Shown here piece after piece: positions 42,552 to 42,581 of a stretch of DNA of 42,581 bases (position 1 is the first letter of the stretch; the number at the start of each line of letters is the position of its first letter). The notes under the pieces were generated by a model that made no database searches, was not told where the DNA came from, and worked only from the letters and a program-made list of their open reading frames with translations. The stretch comes from an uncultured Sphingomonadales bacterium (lineage in GTDB: Bacteria > Pseudomonadota > Alphaproteobacteria > Sphingomonadales > Sphingomonadaceae), in the NCBI GenBank assembly GCA_937898525.1, contig CALCBC010000025.1, forward strand, positions 1 to 42,581, written 5' to 3'. A program made the translations under genes and the position numbers.

Positions 42552-42581
42552 CCTACTGCCTACTGCCTACTGCCTACTGCC
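42552..42581. repeat. Heptamer array CCTACTG x4 (right arm, cut by window end)
   Basis: Four perfect CCTACTG units plus the first two bases of a fifth, ending at the window limit. It is the reverse complement of the left array, 22 bp after the stop of the four-helix-bundle gene. Confidence 0.9.

Overview
This is a GC-rich window from an alphaproteobacterium, most likely a Sphingomonadales member (Sphingomonadaceae or Erythrobacteraceae). I infer this from the ChpT phosphotransferase, the serS-surE pair, two TonB-dependent receptors, a tryptophan-halogenase-type flavoenzyme, a TorF-type porin and a bacterial A-type RNase P RNA. Most of it is ordinary chromosome. The window begins and ends in the same heptanucleotide repeat family, so it may be a whole contig that broke at repeats; that is inference.

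Layout. Positions 1-43 hold a decayed heptamer array. Positions 44-3188 (minus) are serS-surE-potassium channel. Positions 3341-7029 (plus) are a sulfotransferase, a flavin-dependent halogenase-like protein and a Phd/PIN toxin-antitoxin pair, followed by tRNA-Val(CAC) on the minus strand. sppA (minus) then diverges from pyrB and a dihydroorotase-like gene that has lost its metal ligands. An SLC13 permease follows, then a minus-strand set (ParA ATPase, basic ribbon-helix-helix-like protein, TPR-SPOR lipoprotein) divergent from a Sel1-SPOR protein and a DUF418 membrane protein.

Positions 18302-19143 are an iron-storage pair (bfd, bfr) with two candidate Fur sites. Positions 19193-25220 carry a three-unit candidate Pho box, a TonB receptor, a beta-propeller phytase lipoprotein, a quinohemoprotein dehydrogenase and a CusF-like copper lipoprotein. 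The receptor and phytase make a convincing phosphate-starvation phytate-scavenging unit. Next come two SAM-methyltransferase-like genes (one with an export signal), a secreted G8-domain/beta-helix protein related in architecture to CEMIP, der, a second large TonB receptor, gloA, a SIMPL-domain protein and a TorF-like porin.

The right end holds a PPP-family phosphatase, rnpB (minus strand, defined by an 11-bp P1 helix), a minus-strand cluster of JAMM peptidase-chpT-amidase, then rluD and rpoH (plus). rpoH has a structured leader. Directly after the rpoH stop codon is a small unit made of a four-helix-bundle (S23/TIGR02436-like) gene between inverted arrays of the heptamer GTAGGCA. The array at position 1 abuts the potassium-channel stop codon in the same sense. 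I regard this repeat-bounded unit as the best candidate for an undescribed element here.
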